A DNA stretch of 64,000 nucleotides from Martinezella rhizogenes. GTDB lineage: Bacteria > Pseudomonadota > Alphaproteobacteria > Rhizobiales > Rhizobiaceae. Below the pieces are notes generated by a model that saw nothing but the letters and a program-made list of their open reading frames with translations, was not told the origin of the DNA and did not search any database. Within the stretch, counting starts at the first letter, position 1, and every line of letters starts with the position of its first letter. The position numbers were made by a program, and so were the translations under genes. Where the stretch lies: the NCBI RefSeq assembly GCF_000799715.1, contig NZ_JUHG01000017.1, positions 124,001-188,000 of the forward strand. Direction: 5' to 3'. Below are positions 44,715 to 53,957 of the stretch, in pieces.

Positions 44715-45575
44715 CTATTGGGCCTGTGCCGGGCGCTGTTTGTCGGTCCAGGACGGTGGCATCCCGACCTGAGAGGCTGCAAAATCCTTCAGGCCGGGTG
44801 ACCGGCCAAATTTCTCGCAAGCAGGGTATTTGGGCTTTCCACCGAGGTCGGACTTGATTCTTTGCCCAGACGGGATTTTCGGCAGCCCCTTGAAGGGCGT
44901 CTTGCCGGTGACGAGCATCTTGGAAAAATCACCGCCGAAGCTCGCCGCAAGCGAATAGGCGTCCCCAATTTGCGAAACGCGTGCATTCGTCGTCACGAAG
45001 TTCGCGCCCTTGGCCCATACCATCGCACCAACTTGCCTGCCGTCCCTTGTGGTTGCCTCGGCCTCTACGGAAAGCCCCCCAAGCCCCATGGGCAGCCTCG
45101 GGACGGGAACGGGAACGACAAAGTTGGCTCCGAGCGACGCTACGGTCGACAGACCGGCCACCGTGGCATTGGTCGGCACGATGCGGGTGATGGTTGCGTG
45201 AACGACGAGATCCGCATCCTCTTTTCGCTCCACAACCACGAAACGATCGCTGACGCCAACGCAGAGCGCGCGGCTGATTACATTTGCGACTAGAGCTTGG
45301 TCTGAAGATTTCTTGATGGACAGTGCAGCAGCACCTGAAACTGCGGTTGGCTCAATGTAGATCGTTTTAGTTGATGCGAGATCGGTTGGAGCGACTTTAT
45401 AATTTGCCTTCGTCAATCGCCCTTTGTTTGATGTCAAACCGTCGTAGGATGTCAGCGAATTTGCTTGTTCGAGGGGCACAGCGGCGCAGCCACCAAGCGA
45501 CAACGCAAGGAGAGCGGGCGCAATCAGTCGATAACACGGGTGGATGCCTGCCAGGCCAAGGCGGGAATGCAACAT
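44715..45575 (-). CDS. DUF3313-like lipoprotein
   Basis: The 286-residue lipoprotein has a long N-terminal hydrophobic segment ending in the lipobox LSLGGC (Cys30). The body (IYIEPTAVSGAA, DRFVVVERKEDADLVVHATI) resembles the DUF3313 family of putative outer-membrane lipoproteins. AGGAG precedes the ATG with good spacing. It is 36 bases downstream of the patatin gene in the same direction. Confidence 0.82.
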   Translation of the reverse strand: MLHSRLGLAGIHPCYRLIAPALLALSLGGCAAVPLEQANSLTSYDGLTSNKGRLTKANYKVAPTDLASTKTIYIEPTAVSGAAALSIKKSSDQALVANVISRALCVGVSDRFVVVERKEDADLVVHATITRIVPTNATVAGLSTVASLGANFVVPVPVPRLPMGLGGLSVEAEATTRDGRQVGAMVWAKGANFVTTNARVSQIGDAYSLAASFGGDFSKMLVTGKTPFKGLPKIPSGQRIKSDLGGKPKYPACEKFGRSPGLKDFAASQVGMPPSWTDKQRPAQAQ

Positions 45576-45611
45576 TTCGTTCTCCTGTTGGGTGAGGGAA
45601 AGCCAGTGCGG

Positions 45612-46781
45612 TTACCGCCACTGCGCCGTTTGTGTGATTTTAGGCGTGCCGGTGAACGAGGGCCTGTCTTTCCACAGGCTGTCGCTTGCCATCTTTGCGT
45701 ATCCGAGGTTGTAAACCGCGCGCATGTAGTTGGTGTTGAATGGGTCGGTCATGTTGTAGGCGACCTGCGTATCGATCGAGGCGACACGGAACCGAATGCC
45801 GTTCTTTTGGGCATAGACGTAAGTGGCCACCAGCGCGCTACGTGTCTGTGCCTTGATGAGGGAGGAATTCGCCCTGGCCATGACTGCAAACGTGTTGTTC
45901 GTGGTGGTCGAAAATTCGGACATCAGCGCGTTGTTGACGATAATGTACATGTTTAACGTCACGCCCTTGGGCCACTCGACCTTGTCGGAGTTGGCCATCC
46001 ATCCCTCCGGAATAGTCAGGATCTGGGAGGCCGATCCCCCGTCGGAGTGCATCTCCTCGAACGACTGATCGCCTGATTTTGCTTTGATGAGCACCGCTGG
46101 ATAAAGGCCGGGGATACTTGCCGACGCGATGATGATGTCCTGGAAGAGTTGTAGCGCATCGGGCCTGCCGCTATCCGCAATGGCGCCCATGTTCCATATC
46201 ACCGCCCTTTGGGAATCGAGGTTCGAGGTCAAAACAAGCAGGCGCCGTCCCTTGCGATGCTCCGCGGCGATTTTCGCCAATACGTCCCGCGTCAGGCGCC
46301 GTTCGACCATTGTCCGAAGTGGCTTCTGCTTCAGGAGGCTCGCGCCCATAAGACCTTGGGGCAGAAAATCGGCATCGATCAACTTCTTGGCGACACCGCT
46401 TGTGTACAGATCGACAAGGATGCTGTCATAGGCCGGACCAAGGAAGGCGTAAGGCGCAATCAGCGCACCCGTACTGACGCCGCTGACAATATCAAATTCG
46501 GGCCGCTGTCCCCCATCCGACCAGGCGTTCAGCGCCCCGACGCTGAACGCGCCTCCAGCGCCTCCGCCCGACAAAACCAGGTAATTGACTTCCTTGCTTC
46601 TCGGAATAGGCAACCACGCATGTGTCTCGGGGAGATTCCGGCTCGTATCCGCATAAATACGGATATCGTTAAACCCCTCGATACCGGCGGTCGCGGCGGC
46701 CTTCGGCCCATAGGCAACACGGTCCGGTGCCATGCAGCTCGCAAGAAAAGCCAACATGAAGATGATTATCACACGATGCAC
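45612..46781 (-). CDS. Patatin-like phospholipase, lipoprotein
   Basis: The 389-residue protein carries a lipobox FLASC (Cys16) and a patatin domain with the GGGAGGAFSVG oxyanion loop, the nucleophile in GVSTG, and the DGG dyad aspartate (HSDGGSA). It would hydrolyse phospholipid or lipid acyl chains in the periplasm or at the outer membrane. The start is a GTG at 46781. It precedes the DUF3313-like lipoprotein gene. Confidence 0.85.
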   Translation of the reverse strand: MHRVIIIFMLAFLASCMAPDRVAYGPKAAATAGIEGFNDIRIYADTSRNLPETHAWLPIPRSKEVNYLVLSGGGAGGAFSVGALNAWSDGGQRPEFDIVSGVSTGALIAPYAFLGPAYDSILVDLYTSGVAKKLIDADFLPQGLMGASLLKQKPLRTMVERRLTRDVLAKIAAEHRKGRRLLVLTSNLDSQRAVIWNMGAIADSGRPDALQLFQDIIIASASIPGLYPAVLIKAKSGDQSFEEMHSDGGSASQILTIPEGWMANSDKVEWPKGVTLNMYIIVNNALMSEFSTTTNNTFAVMARANSSLIKAQTRSALVATYVYAQKNGIRFRVASIDTQVAYNMTDPFNTNYMRAVYNLGYAKMASDSLWKDRPSFTGTPKITQTAQWR

Positions 46782-47191
46782 AACTATTGCCCCGTTCCGA
46801 GCAAGTGTCTGGAAACTACATTAAAGTTTCCGCCGGATGTCCTGTAGACATCGGCCCATGTCTTTTGCCGGATCAATAATATCCAGGCGAAATGCCATAA
46901 CATAAAGTAGCTTTTGTAATTCACTGGAATCCTCCTTTGGATTCTTATTTGGCGGAATTAACTCAACTTTGTCATTGCCTTGGGGTTTTTATTGATGGTT
47001 AAACTGGCCGGACTCGGGGCTGAGCCCGGCCAGTCTACCTCGGGAAAATTGGGGTCAAATTCGCCCGAGATAGGCTATGAAAACCCCAAGTCTCGACAAG
47101 ACTTAGTGGTGTCCGATTTTTTGAAAAATCGAGTATGTGTCGTTCGTGCCGAGGAGACGCCGTTGCAAATCTTCAGGTCCGCCGATCTTCT
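46782..47191. other. Intergenic region with two hairpins
   Basis: No gene is supported here. Besides the terminator candidate at 47003-47034 there is a dyad CGATTTTT-TG-AAAAATCG at 47114-47131. The AT-rich stretch at 46860-46990 is the probable promoter region for the patatin gene. A plus-strand 136-codon frame (46980-47390) is antisense to the methyltransferase gene at its end and is not convincing. Confidence 0.45.
47003..47034 (-). terminator. Candidate terminator of the methyltransferase-like gene
   Basis: ACTGGCCGG pairs perfectly with CCGGCCAGT, then an A-C mismatch and a CTC/GAG step close a 6-base loop. The hairpin lies about 158 bases after the minus-strand stop codon at 47192, and the minus strand continues TTTAA, a weak U-run. 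Confidence 0.5.
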
Positions 47192-47812
47192 TCAAAAGGG
47201 CAACCGAACAAGAATTGGCAGGACACCATTGCTTTGTCCGACTTCGATGAGTTCGAAGAGCGGCCAGGGAATGAGAAAAAGACAACCATCCCGAAGGGTT
47301 CTGAGAACGTTTCGAGGTCTTATTTCCAATTCGTTCGTGTCTCGCCAAAGGGATGGCTTCGGAAGCAGACGTGGCGTTGAAGCCAGGTAGTCCTGAAAGA
47401 CTGTTCCAAAACGGTTTCGCAGAAATTTCTCTTCCTGAGCGACGGTTGCCGTGAAGACGGCGAGGGCTGTCGCGACGAAAATGAGCATCGTCAAAATGCT
47501 GCCCGTTTGCGCCCCGATACCACCAATCCCTACAAGACTGAAGAAGTAGAGCGGATTGCGCGTTACAGAATATGGTCCATCCATGACCAAGGTGACACTT
47601 TTCCGTCCACCCACGTATAGTGTCGACCACATACGCCCCAAGATTGCTACAAATGTTGCGATGATGCCCGCTGAAGCCAAAATCGTATGGACGACGCCAT
47701 CGGTCGGCCAGGATGACTGGCTGATACAAACGCCGCCCAAATATAAGAATGCAAGACTGCGCAGGGCGTTGATACGGGTGTTCTGAACGGTGGAAAGGGA
47801 AAGGCTACTCAA
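47192..47812 (-). CDS. Isoprenylcysteine carboxyl methyltransferase/PEMT-family membrane protein
   Basis: The 206-residue integral membrane protein has four hydrophobic segments and the family-defining DGPYSVTRNPLYFFSLVGIG and EEKFLRNRFGTVFQDYLA motifs. Bacterial members are annotated as ICMT or phospholipid methyltransferases, but few have a known substrate. The TTG at 47812 overlaps the TGA of the upstream gene (TTGA), which is the usual coupled arrangement. The long start at 47908 lies inside that gene. Confidence 0.75.
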   Translation of the reverse strand: MSSLSLSTVQNTRINALRSLAFLYLGGVCISQSSWPTDGVVHTILASAGIIATFVAILGRMWSTLYVGGRKSVTLVMDGPYSVTRNPLYFFSLVGIGGIGAQTGSILTMLIFVATALAVFTATVAQEEKFLRNRFGTVFQDYLASTPRLLPKPSLWRDTNELEIRPRNVLRTLRDGCLFLIPWPLFELIEVGQSNGVLPILVRLPF

Positions 47813-48309
47813 TGGCCCGCCTCGAAAGCGAGCAGCTTTCCGAATAAGGCCCGTGGCTTCAACGCCGAAGCGCGGGCCTCGTCCAACTGACCGGGCCACG
47901 GCCGCCATCCGAGCCGGGTGCCGACAGAACCGCGAGCACCCGCGACGGCACTGACGAGCGCGAAAATACGTCGCGACACAAGGTCACTGGCGCCCGATAC
48001 TCCCAGCCCGATCGCTGGGAGAAGAATATAGGACGGCGGGACAGAAAGAGGCCTGCCGATAAACGAGGCGAAGAACAGGCTGCCACGGTCCATTGCTTCC
48101 AACAATTTGTAAATCGCCAGGTCGGGATGTTCAACACACGCCCGATGAACTCTCGCGATCGTGCCTGCGAAAACCGCCGGTGTTGGATGCGGCCTCAAAC
48201 CCTGCGTAGGCCGACAAAGGTTGTCACCGCAAGGCGGCATTGATGGCACAATCCAGGCAAGCCTTGGTCGAATGGCCTTGTGGAAAGTAGGTGAGATTTT
48301 GACGGACAT
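47809..48309 (-). CDS. Hypothetical protein, coupled to the methyltransferase-like gene
   Basis: The 166-residue product has a good AGGAG and an ATG at 48309. Composition is basic and Pro/Ala-rich, with one hydrophobic stretch (RPLSVPPSYILLPAIGLGVS). I cannot place it in a family. Its stop overlaps the next start by 3 bases, which supports translation. A frameshifted membrane protein is an alternative, since the sequence is not clearly globular. Confidence 0.45.
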   Translation of the reverse strand: MSVKISPTFHKAIRPRLAWIVPSMPPCGDNLCRPTQGLRPHPTPAVFAGTIARVHRACVEHPDLAIYKLLEAMDRGSLFFASFIGRPLSVPPSYILLPAIGLGVSGASDLVSRRIFALVSAVAGARGSVGTRLGWRPWPGQLDEARASALKPRALFGKLLAFEAGH

Positions 48310-48534
48310 GAAGCGCTCCTGATCGCTGAGGTTCGCGTACCAGGATATGCGGAAGACTGATTTCTGTGCTTTAAGACATGTTAAGTTATGCTACTGCGAA
48401 TATCGGCCTTCGGAATATAAATTCCGGTATTCGACGATGAATCCCATTTTCCCGCCAAAAAATGGAATTACTTTGAGTATTAATTGGCATTCGTCGATAA
48501 AAATGTAAAATTTAGGTATTAATAGTACTTATAT
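48310..48534. other. AT-rich gap with short dyads
   Basis: This stretch between the two-component operon and the hypothetical gene is markedly AT-rich. It contains CGGAAT-ATAA-ATTCCG (48411-48426) and, overlapping the histidine kinase stop, GTACTT-ATATTT-AAGTAC (48525-48542). The second may help to end the kinase transcript; the first may be an operator. No gene is seen. Confidence 0.45.
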
Positions 48535-49983
48535 TTAAGTACCGAATATTTTAATCCGCTTGGTGCCGGCGGTCTGCCTATCGCCAGCGAGCGCTTTTCG
48601 ACCGAGAACCCCTCCTTTGTCGGTGGAAGCCATCATATATTCAGAGTTAGCCTGTACCGGCGGCAATTGTATCGTCACGCGGAGGCCATGCGGCGATATG
48701 TTCTCCAGCAAAAGCGAGCCACCGTGGCCTTTTGCGATTTCATCCGCAATCGAAAGTCCCAGCCCAAAACCGCTGTTGAAATTCTGTGACCGGGCCTCGT
48801 CGGCCTTGAAGAAGGGCTCCAGAACTTTGTCTTGGAGCCCTTCTTCAAGGCCGGGGCCGTCGTCGCTTACGATGATTACTGCTCCACCTTGCGGGCCATA
48901 GCGTAAGTCGATAGTTACCTTTGTGCCGAACCTTACCGCGTTCTCCACTATATTGGTGATGGCGCGTATGAGCGCTTTTTGCTGGCACAAATATCCAAAC
49001 CGCTCAGGTCCGCTGTAAATCACGTCATGCCCGAGATCACAAAATTCCGATGTGATCGTCCGCAACAGACTTGAAATATCAACCTTTCGAAGCGGCTCTA
49101 CTGTCGCAGTGCTGCTTAGATACTGAAGGCTTTCCTCAATCATCGTGGTAAGGTTGTCGATATCCGCCAGCATGGCTTCCCTTGAGGCGGGGTCCTTCGA
49201 GCGTTCGACGCGCATTCTCAGTCGCGTCAAAGGCGTCCTTAGATCGTGGCTCACAGCCGTCAGCATCCGTGTGCGATCATCGACCATTTTGCGAATACGT
49301 TGACGCATGTTGTTGAGCGACATCGCAAGCGTGCGAAGTTCCTTGGCGCCTTCGGCGGTGAACTGTTCTTCATCGTTACCGTCGAGGCGCAGTTTCCCTG
49401 CCGCGTCCGCAAAGCGAACGAGAGGCGATGTAATCATGCGACTTATGTAAAGTACCAAGAGAAGCATCGGCAGCATCAGAACGGCGGCCTTGGCGATGAA
49501 CTCTACAACTGCGCTGAAAGATGAGGGGGAAATATCGGCACCGGAGAACCCAATGACGAGAGCACGCAACGCGTCAAGACGCACCGCAAGTGTACTGTGT
49601 CCCTCGCCATCCGGAGTGTTTTCAAGAACGACCGCTTCAAAATCGGCAGGCAGGACGCCCTGAAGCTCATCCGAGATGAGGTGGTCATCCGTTTGACGCG
49701 CCCCTTCGCTACTGACATCGCTCCATGGCAGAATCTTCAATTCGAGACCGCTGGAGGCGCTTGCCCTCACCACATTCTCGACTTCGACGTTATTTCTGGC
49801 GCTTCTGACCTGATTCACGATCAGCTCGATTTGCGCACCTTTAACCATAAGCATTTTTTCATTATGGAAAATGAATGGCTCAGGTAGAATCGCAATAATA
49901 CCGATAACGATCAACGGAACAGGAATAGACGCGAACACTATGAACTGGAGCCATATGGACGCTTTGCGGAAGCGATCAATCAT
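48535..49983 (-). CDS. Sensor histidine kinase, EnvZ-type
   Basis: The 482-residue inner-membrane kinase has an N-terminal TM, a periplasmic sensor domain, a second TM (AAVLMLPMLLLVLYISRMI), a HAMP region, the phosphoacceptor box AVSHDLRTPLTRLRMRVE, and ATP-binding boxes N (ITNIVENAVRFG), G1 (SDDGPGL) and G2 (FGLGLSI). The architecture is EnvZ-like. It overlaps the response regulator gene by 4 bases. The second RND efflux operon lies just beyond the regulator gene on the same strand, so the pair may control it. Confidence 0.93.
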   Translation of the reverse strand: MIDRFRKASIWLQFIVFASIPVPLIVIGIIAILPEPFIFHNEKMLMVKGAQIELIVNQVRSARNNVEVENVVRASASSGLELKILPWSDVSSEGARQTDDHLISDELQGVLPADFEAVVLENTPDGEGHSTLAVRLDALRALVIGFSGADISPSSFSAVVEFIAKAAVLMLPMLLLVLYISRMITSPLVRFADAAGKLRLDGNDEEQFTAEGAKELRTLAMSLNNMRQRIRKMVDDRTRMLTAVSHDLRTPLTRLRMRVERSKDPASREAMLADIDNLTTMIEESLQYLSSTATVEPLRKVDISSLLRTITSEFCDLGHDVIYSGPERFGYLCQQKALIRAITNIVENAVRFGTKVTIDLRYGPQGGAVIIVSDDGPGLEEGLQDKVLEPFFKADEARSQNFNSGFGLGLSIADEIAKGHGGSLLLENISPHGLRVTIQLPPVQANSEYMMASTDKGGVLGRKALAGDRQTAGTKRIKIFGT

Positions 49984-50735
49984 GGCTCTGTCGCAACCTC
50001 TGGGGTGAAGACATACCCGCCCAGACGCACGGTTTTGATGAATGTCGGCTCCTTGTAATTTGGTTCGATTTTCTGCCGGACACGACTGACATGTACATCG
50101 ATGCTGCGTTCAATGGGTCCGGCCGCGCCTGCGTGGGTACGGGCAAGTATTTCCTGGCGGTTCATGACTTGTCGAGGGTTCCGGCAGAACACCAGCAGCA
50201 CATCAAACTCAGCCGTCGTAAGCGACACATGAAAACCGTCAGTGTCCGTCAGTTCGCGGGTGACCGGGTCAATTCGCCAGCCTGCAAATGTCATAGGTTC
50301 CTGGGTTGGCTTAACTTGCGTTGAATAGGAAGAGCGCCGGAGAAGCGCTTTTATTCTGGCCAAAAGCTCCCTGGATTTAAACGGTTTCGTGACATAGTCG
50401 TCTGCGCCCAATTCCAATCCAACGACCCTGTCTATCTCTTTCGTTCGCGCCGTAAGCATAAGGATGGGGATTGTATCGGACGATCTGATCCTTCTGCATA
50501 TGCTGAAACCGTCCTCACCTGGCAGCATTCCATCCAGCACTATGAGGTCGAACGCCTTCTTCTTCAGTACACTGTCCATTTCAACGGCCGACCCAACCGC
50601 CTCGGCGGCGTAACCCGCCTCCTTGATCAGATCGATCAGCATACTCGCGATATCCCGATCATCCTCGACGACGAGGATTCGGGCTGACGCTTGAGGAAGA
50701 ACATTGCATGCGACGTTATTCATAGCCCTGGCCAT
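49980..50735 (-). CDS. OmpR-family response regulator
   Basis: The 251-residue protein has a receiver domain with the acidic pocket EDD near residue 25 and the phospho-Asp in LIVLDGMLPG, plus TARTKE and the KPF lysine, and a C-terminal winged helix ending in SIDVHVSRVRQKIE and RLGGYVF. The frame starts at ATG 50735; an ATG at 50723 is an alternative. It is upstream of and overlaps the kinase gene by ATGA. Confidence 0.94.
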   Translation of the reverse strand: MARAMNNVACNVLPQASARILVVEDDRDIASMLIDLIKEAGYAAEAVGSAVEMDSVLKKKAFDLIVLDGMLPGEDGFSICRRIRSSDTIPILMLTARTKEIDRVVGLELGADDYVTKPFKSRELLARIKALLRRSSYSTQVKPTQEPMTFAGWRIDPVTRELTDTDGFHVSLTTAEFDVLLVFCRNPRQVMNRQEILARTHAGAAGPIERSIDVHVSRVRQKIEPNYKEPTFIKTVRLGGYVFTPEVATEP

Positions 50736-50879
50736 TTGTGTCGGAATTCCGACTTTTAGTTAGCCCGTTTTCTATCGTGGTTGTCAGCAACAATTGTGTT
50801 TAATTTTGTTACTGTGGTTCCGCCATGGACGTCTTCGGCTCGCCAGATTGGTGGGAGACGGTCAGCCTCGATCGTCAAT

Positions 50880-53800
50880 TCATGGAACAGGCTCTGGCTC
50901 CTGCTGTCTTCCTCGGAAGATCCGCTTGAGACGCAGCAGGAAGTCGTCGACGAAGGTGAAGATCACGGGAATAACGACGAGGCTGAGGACGGTTGATGTC
51001 ATGAGGCCGCCGATGACGACGATCGCCATCGGCTGACGGAAACTCGCATCGCCACCGCTGAGGCTCAGGGCTACGGGAAGCATGCCGCCGCCCATGGCGA
51101 TCGTCGTCATCACGATTGGGCGCGCGCGCTTGTGGCAGGCGTCGACCAGGGCGTCGAAGCGCGAGAGACCTGAGCGCCGTGACATGATCGCATATTCGAC
51201 AAGCAGGATCGAATTCTTCGTCACCACGCCCATCAGCATGAGGAGGCCGATCAAAACAGGCATGGAGAAGCTCGTGCCTGTCAGCACCAGCGGCAGCAAG
51301 GTGCCGCCGAGCGATAGTGGAAGCGCCATCAGGATCGTCAGCGGCTGTAAGAAATCATGGAAGAGCAAAACCAGCACGGCGTAGATGCAGAACACGCCGA
51401 TCCCCATGGCGATGGCGAAACTGTCGAAGAGTTCCGAGCTGCGCTCCAGTTCGCCCTGTTGGACAAGCTTGACTCCGTCTGGAAGGTTCTGAAGGGCGGG
51501 CAGTGCCTGCGCCTCGCTATAGACGTCACCAAGAATGCGGCCATTGAGCTCGACCGAGAGTGTGACGTTTCGAGAGCGGTCGATGCGGTTGATCTCCGAA
51601 AGGCTGCCGCCGATGCGGATGTCGGCGACCGAGCCGAGATCGACGCTTCCCCTGACGCCGGCAACGCGGAGATTGGCGATGTCATCGATCGTCGTCCGGT
51701 TGCTGGGATCGAACCGGACCCGGATCGAAAGCTGCCGCTGAGGCAGGTTGAGCTTGGCGAGCGCGGAGGAATAGTCGCCACTCGTCGCCACGCGAGCTGC
51801 GTTGGAAATTGCTTCTGGCGTGACGCCAAGGGCGGCGGCGCTGTCAAGATTCGGAATAATCTGGATTTCCGGTGCCTGCAGGGAGGCACTGGAGGTCACT
51901 GCGCCGATGCCTGGGAGCGTGCGCAGTTGCTCTTCGAGTGCGGCGGATGCCTGGGCAAGTGTATTGGGGTCGTCGCTCGCGAGAGCAATGTCCAGTTTGG
52001 TGCCATTGCCGCCCGTGCCCACTTCGATCCTGACACCTGGAAGTACGGCGAGCGCCTGGCGGATATCATTTTCGATCTCAGACTGTTTGCGGCTGCGCTC
52101 GCCGATCTTCTTCAGATCGACAACGAGCGACGCGGTCGCCGTGTCCATGGTTACGGAGGAATCGATCAAGTCGCGTGATGATGCGCTTCCTACGGCAGTA
52201 AACACGCGCGTCACGTCCGGCAGGCTGGAAACGATATCTGACGCGCGCCGCGTCACGGCGTCCGTTTGTCCGAGCGAGCTGCCGGGCTGAAGTGTTAGCG
52301 TGACTTGCGTCTGCGCGTCGTCCGATGGCGGCAGGAAACCGGAGCTGAGCATGGTAAGGGTCGAAAGCGACAGACAGAGGAATATGCAGACGCCGAGGAT
52401 GGTCAGTTTACGATATCGCAAGCAGGTTTTGACGAGGGCTATATAAGCGCGCATGACCCGGCCGTCTCTCACCTCGACGGGATGCCCCTTCATTAGGTAA
52501 GCGGCCATCATCGGTGTCAGTAGGCGGGCAACGACCAATGAGGCGAGAACCGCCACCGCGGCTGTTATGCCGAACTGGCGGAAGATCAGGCCGGGAATGC
52601 CGCTCATGAAGGCGGTCGGCAGGAAGACCGCGACGAGCGTCAACGTCGTGGCGATGACGGCAAGGCCGATCTCGTCTGCAGCTTCGAGCGCAGCCTCCTT
52701 CGGTGACTTGCCCATTTGCAAGTGCCGCGCGATGTTCTCGATCTCGACAATCGCATCGTCGATGAGGATACCGACCACGAGCGAGAGCGCGAGCAGGGTC
52801 ACCGTGTTGAGGCTGAAATCCGCGAGATACATGATAAGGAAAGTCGGGATGACGGAGAGCGGCAGTGCCACCGCCGAAAGCAGAGTTGCCCGCCAGTCGC
52901 GCAAAAAGAGCCAGACCACCACAACCGCGAGCATCGCGCCTTCGTAGAGCATGTGCATGGAACCGTCGTAATTTTCGATGATCGGCCCGACCGTGTTGTA
53001 GGCCTCGACGATCTCGACATCGGTATTGGCTGCGATAAAGTCCTTCATGGCCGCTTCGATTGCGGCCGCAACGCCTGTATCCGAAAAGCCGTTCGATCGT
53101 TTGACCTCGACAGCGATCACGGGTTCGCCGTCGAGATAGGCGATTGACGAGCGATCCGCAAAACTGTCGGTTACCTTGCCGATCTCGTCCAGCCGCACCA
53201 GCTCCCCACTGGGAAGGGGAATTGCGAGCGACTTCAGCTGCCTGATTGAGGAAACCGCGCCGAGAGTGCGTATCCCCTGCTTGCCTCCGCCGATCTCTGC
53301 CCGTCCGCCTGACATGTCCGACTGCACGGATTTGAGTTGCGAGGAAACGGTTGCAGCGCTGAGGCCGAGCGCGCTCATGAGCTGAGGGTTAAGGTCGATG
53401 TGCACTTCACGCTCGATACCGCCGATGCGGCTGACCTCACCGACACCCGATACGGAGAGCAGAGCCTTCGTCATGTCGTTGTCGACGAACCATGAAAGCT
53501 CCGTTTCGTTAAGGCGGGCGGAGCGCACGGCGTAGGTGAGGAGGGTGGAACCCTGCACTGTCACCTTCGTCACGCTGGGTGACTGCATCTCGGATGGCAG
53601 CTCGCTGCTCGCGCTGTCGACGGCGTTGCGCACCTCGTTCAGCGCTTCCTCGCTGCCCTTTCCCAACTGAAACGAGACATTGATGGTGACGCTCCCATCC
53701 GTGATTGTCGTCGTGATGTGGTCGAGGAGGCTCAGCGAGGCGAGCCTGTCTTCGATCTTGCGCGCAACTTCCGTTTCGAGCTGGGCTGGCGCGGCGCCTT

Positions 53801-53957
53801 CCAGCGCTGCGCTCACCTGGATCGTCGGCAGGTCCATGTCCGGAAAATTCTGCACCGCTAGCCTGTCAAAGGCGAGCAGACCGCCGACAGTCGACAGGAT
53901 GAACAGCAGGATGGCGGGAACGGGATTGCGGATTGACCAAGAGGAAAAGTTCATCAC
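50880..53957 (-). CDS. RND efflux permease 2
   Basis: The 1025-residue pump begins with FSSWSIRNPVPAILLFILST, which is typical of the MdtC/OqxB-unlike alphaproteobacterial HAE1 branch. The proton relay is visible in LIDDAIVEIENIARH and in TKNSILLVEYAI. It follows its adaptor by a 4-base overlap (ATGA). Its N-terminus (RNPVPAILLFILSTVGGLLA) groups with pumps that extrude varied small compounds. The operon order is outer-membrane factor (broken), adaptor, pump. Confidence 0.94.
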   Translation of the reverse strand: MMNFSSWSIRNPVPAILLFILSTVGGLLAFDRLAVQNFPDMDLPTIQVSAALEGAAPAQLETEVARKIEDRLASLSLLDHITTTITDGSVTINVSFQLGKGSEEALNEVRNAVDSASSELPSEMQSPSVTKVTVQGSTLLTYAVRSARLNETELSWFVDNDMTKALLSVSGVGEVSRIGGIEREVHIDLNPQLMSALGLSAATVSSQLKSVQSDMSGGRAEIGGGKQGIRTLGAVSSIRQLKSLAIPLPSGELVRLDEIGKVTDSFADRSSIAYLDGEPVIAVEVKRSNGFSDTGVAAAIEAAMKDFIAANTDVEIVEAYNTVGPIIENYDGSMHMLYEGAMLAVVVVWLFLRDWRATLLSAVALPLSVIPTFLIMYLADFSLNTVTLLALSLVVGILIDDAIVEIENIARHLQMGKSPKEAALEAADEIGLAVIATTLTLVAVFLPTAFMSGIPGLIFRQFGITAAVAVLASLVVARLLTPMMAAYLMKGHPVEVRDGRVMRAYIALVKTCLRYRKLTILGVCIFLCLSLSTLTMLSSGFLPPSDDAQTQVTLTLQPGSSLGQTDAVTRRASDIVSSLPDVTRVFTAVGSASSRDLIDSSVTMDTATASLVVDLKKIGERSRKQSEIENDIRQALAVLPGVRIEVGTGGNGTKLDIALASDDPNTLAQASAALEEQLRTLPGIGAVTSSASLQAPEIQIIPNLDSAAALGVTPEAISNAARVATSGDYSSALAKLNLPQRQLSIRVRFDPSNRTTIDDIANLRVAGVRGSVDLGSVADIRIGGSLSEINRIDRSRNVTLSVELNGRILGDVYSEAQALPALQNLPDGVKLVQQGELERSSELFDSFAIAMGIGVFCIYAVLVLLFHDFLQPLTILMALPLSLGGTLLPLVLTGTSFSMPVLIGLLMLMGVVTKNSILLVEYAIMSRRSGLSRFDALVDACHKRARPIVMTTIAMGGGMLPVALSLSGGDASFRQPMAIVVIGGLMTSTVLSLVVIPVIFTFVDDFLLRLKRIFRGRQQEPEPVP

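Noticed and set aside
46980-47390. 136-codon plus-strand frame
   Set aside because: Its second half is antisense to the methyltransferase-like gene and its first half spans a terminator-like hairpin.
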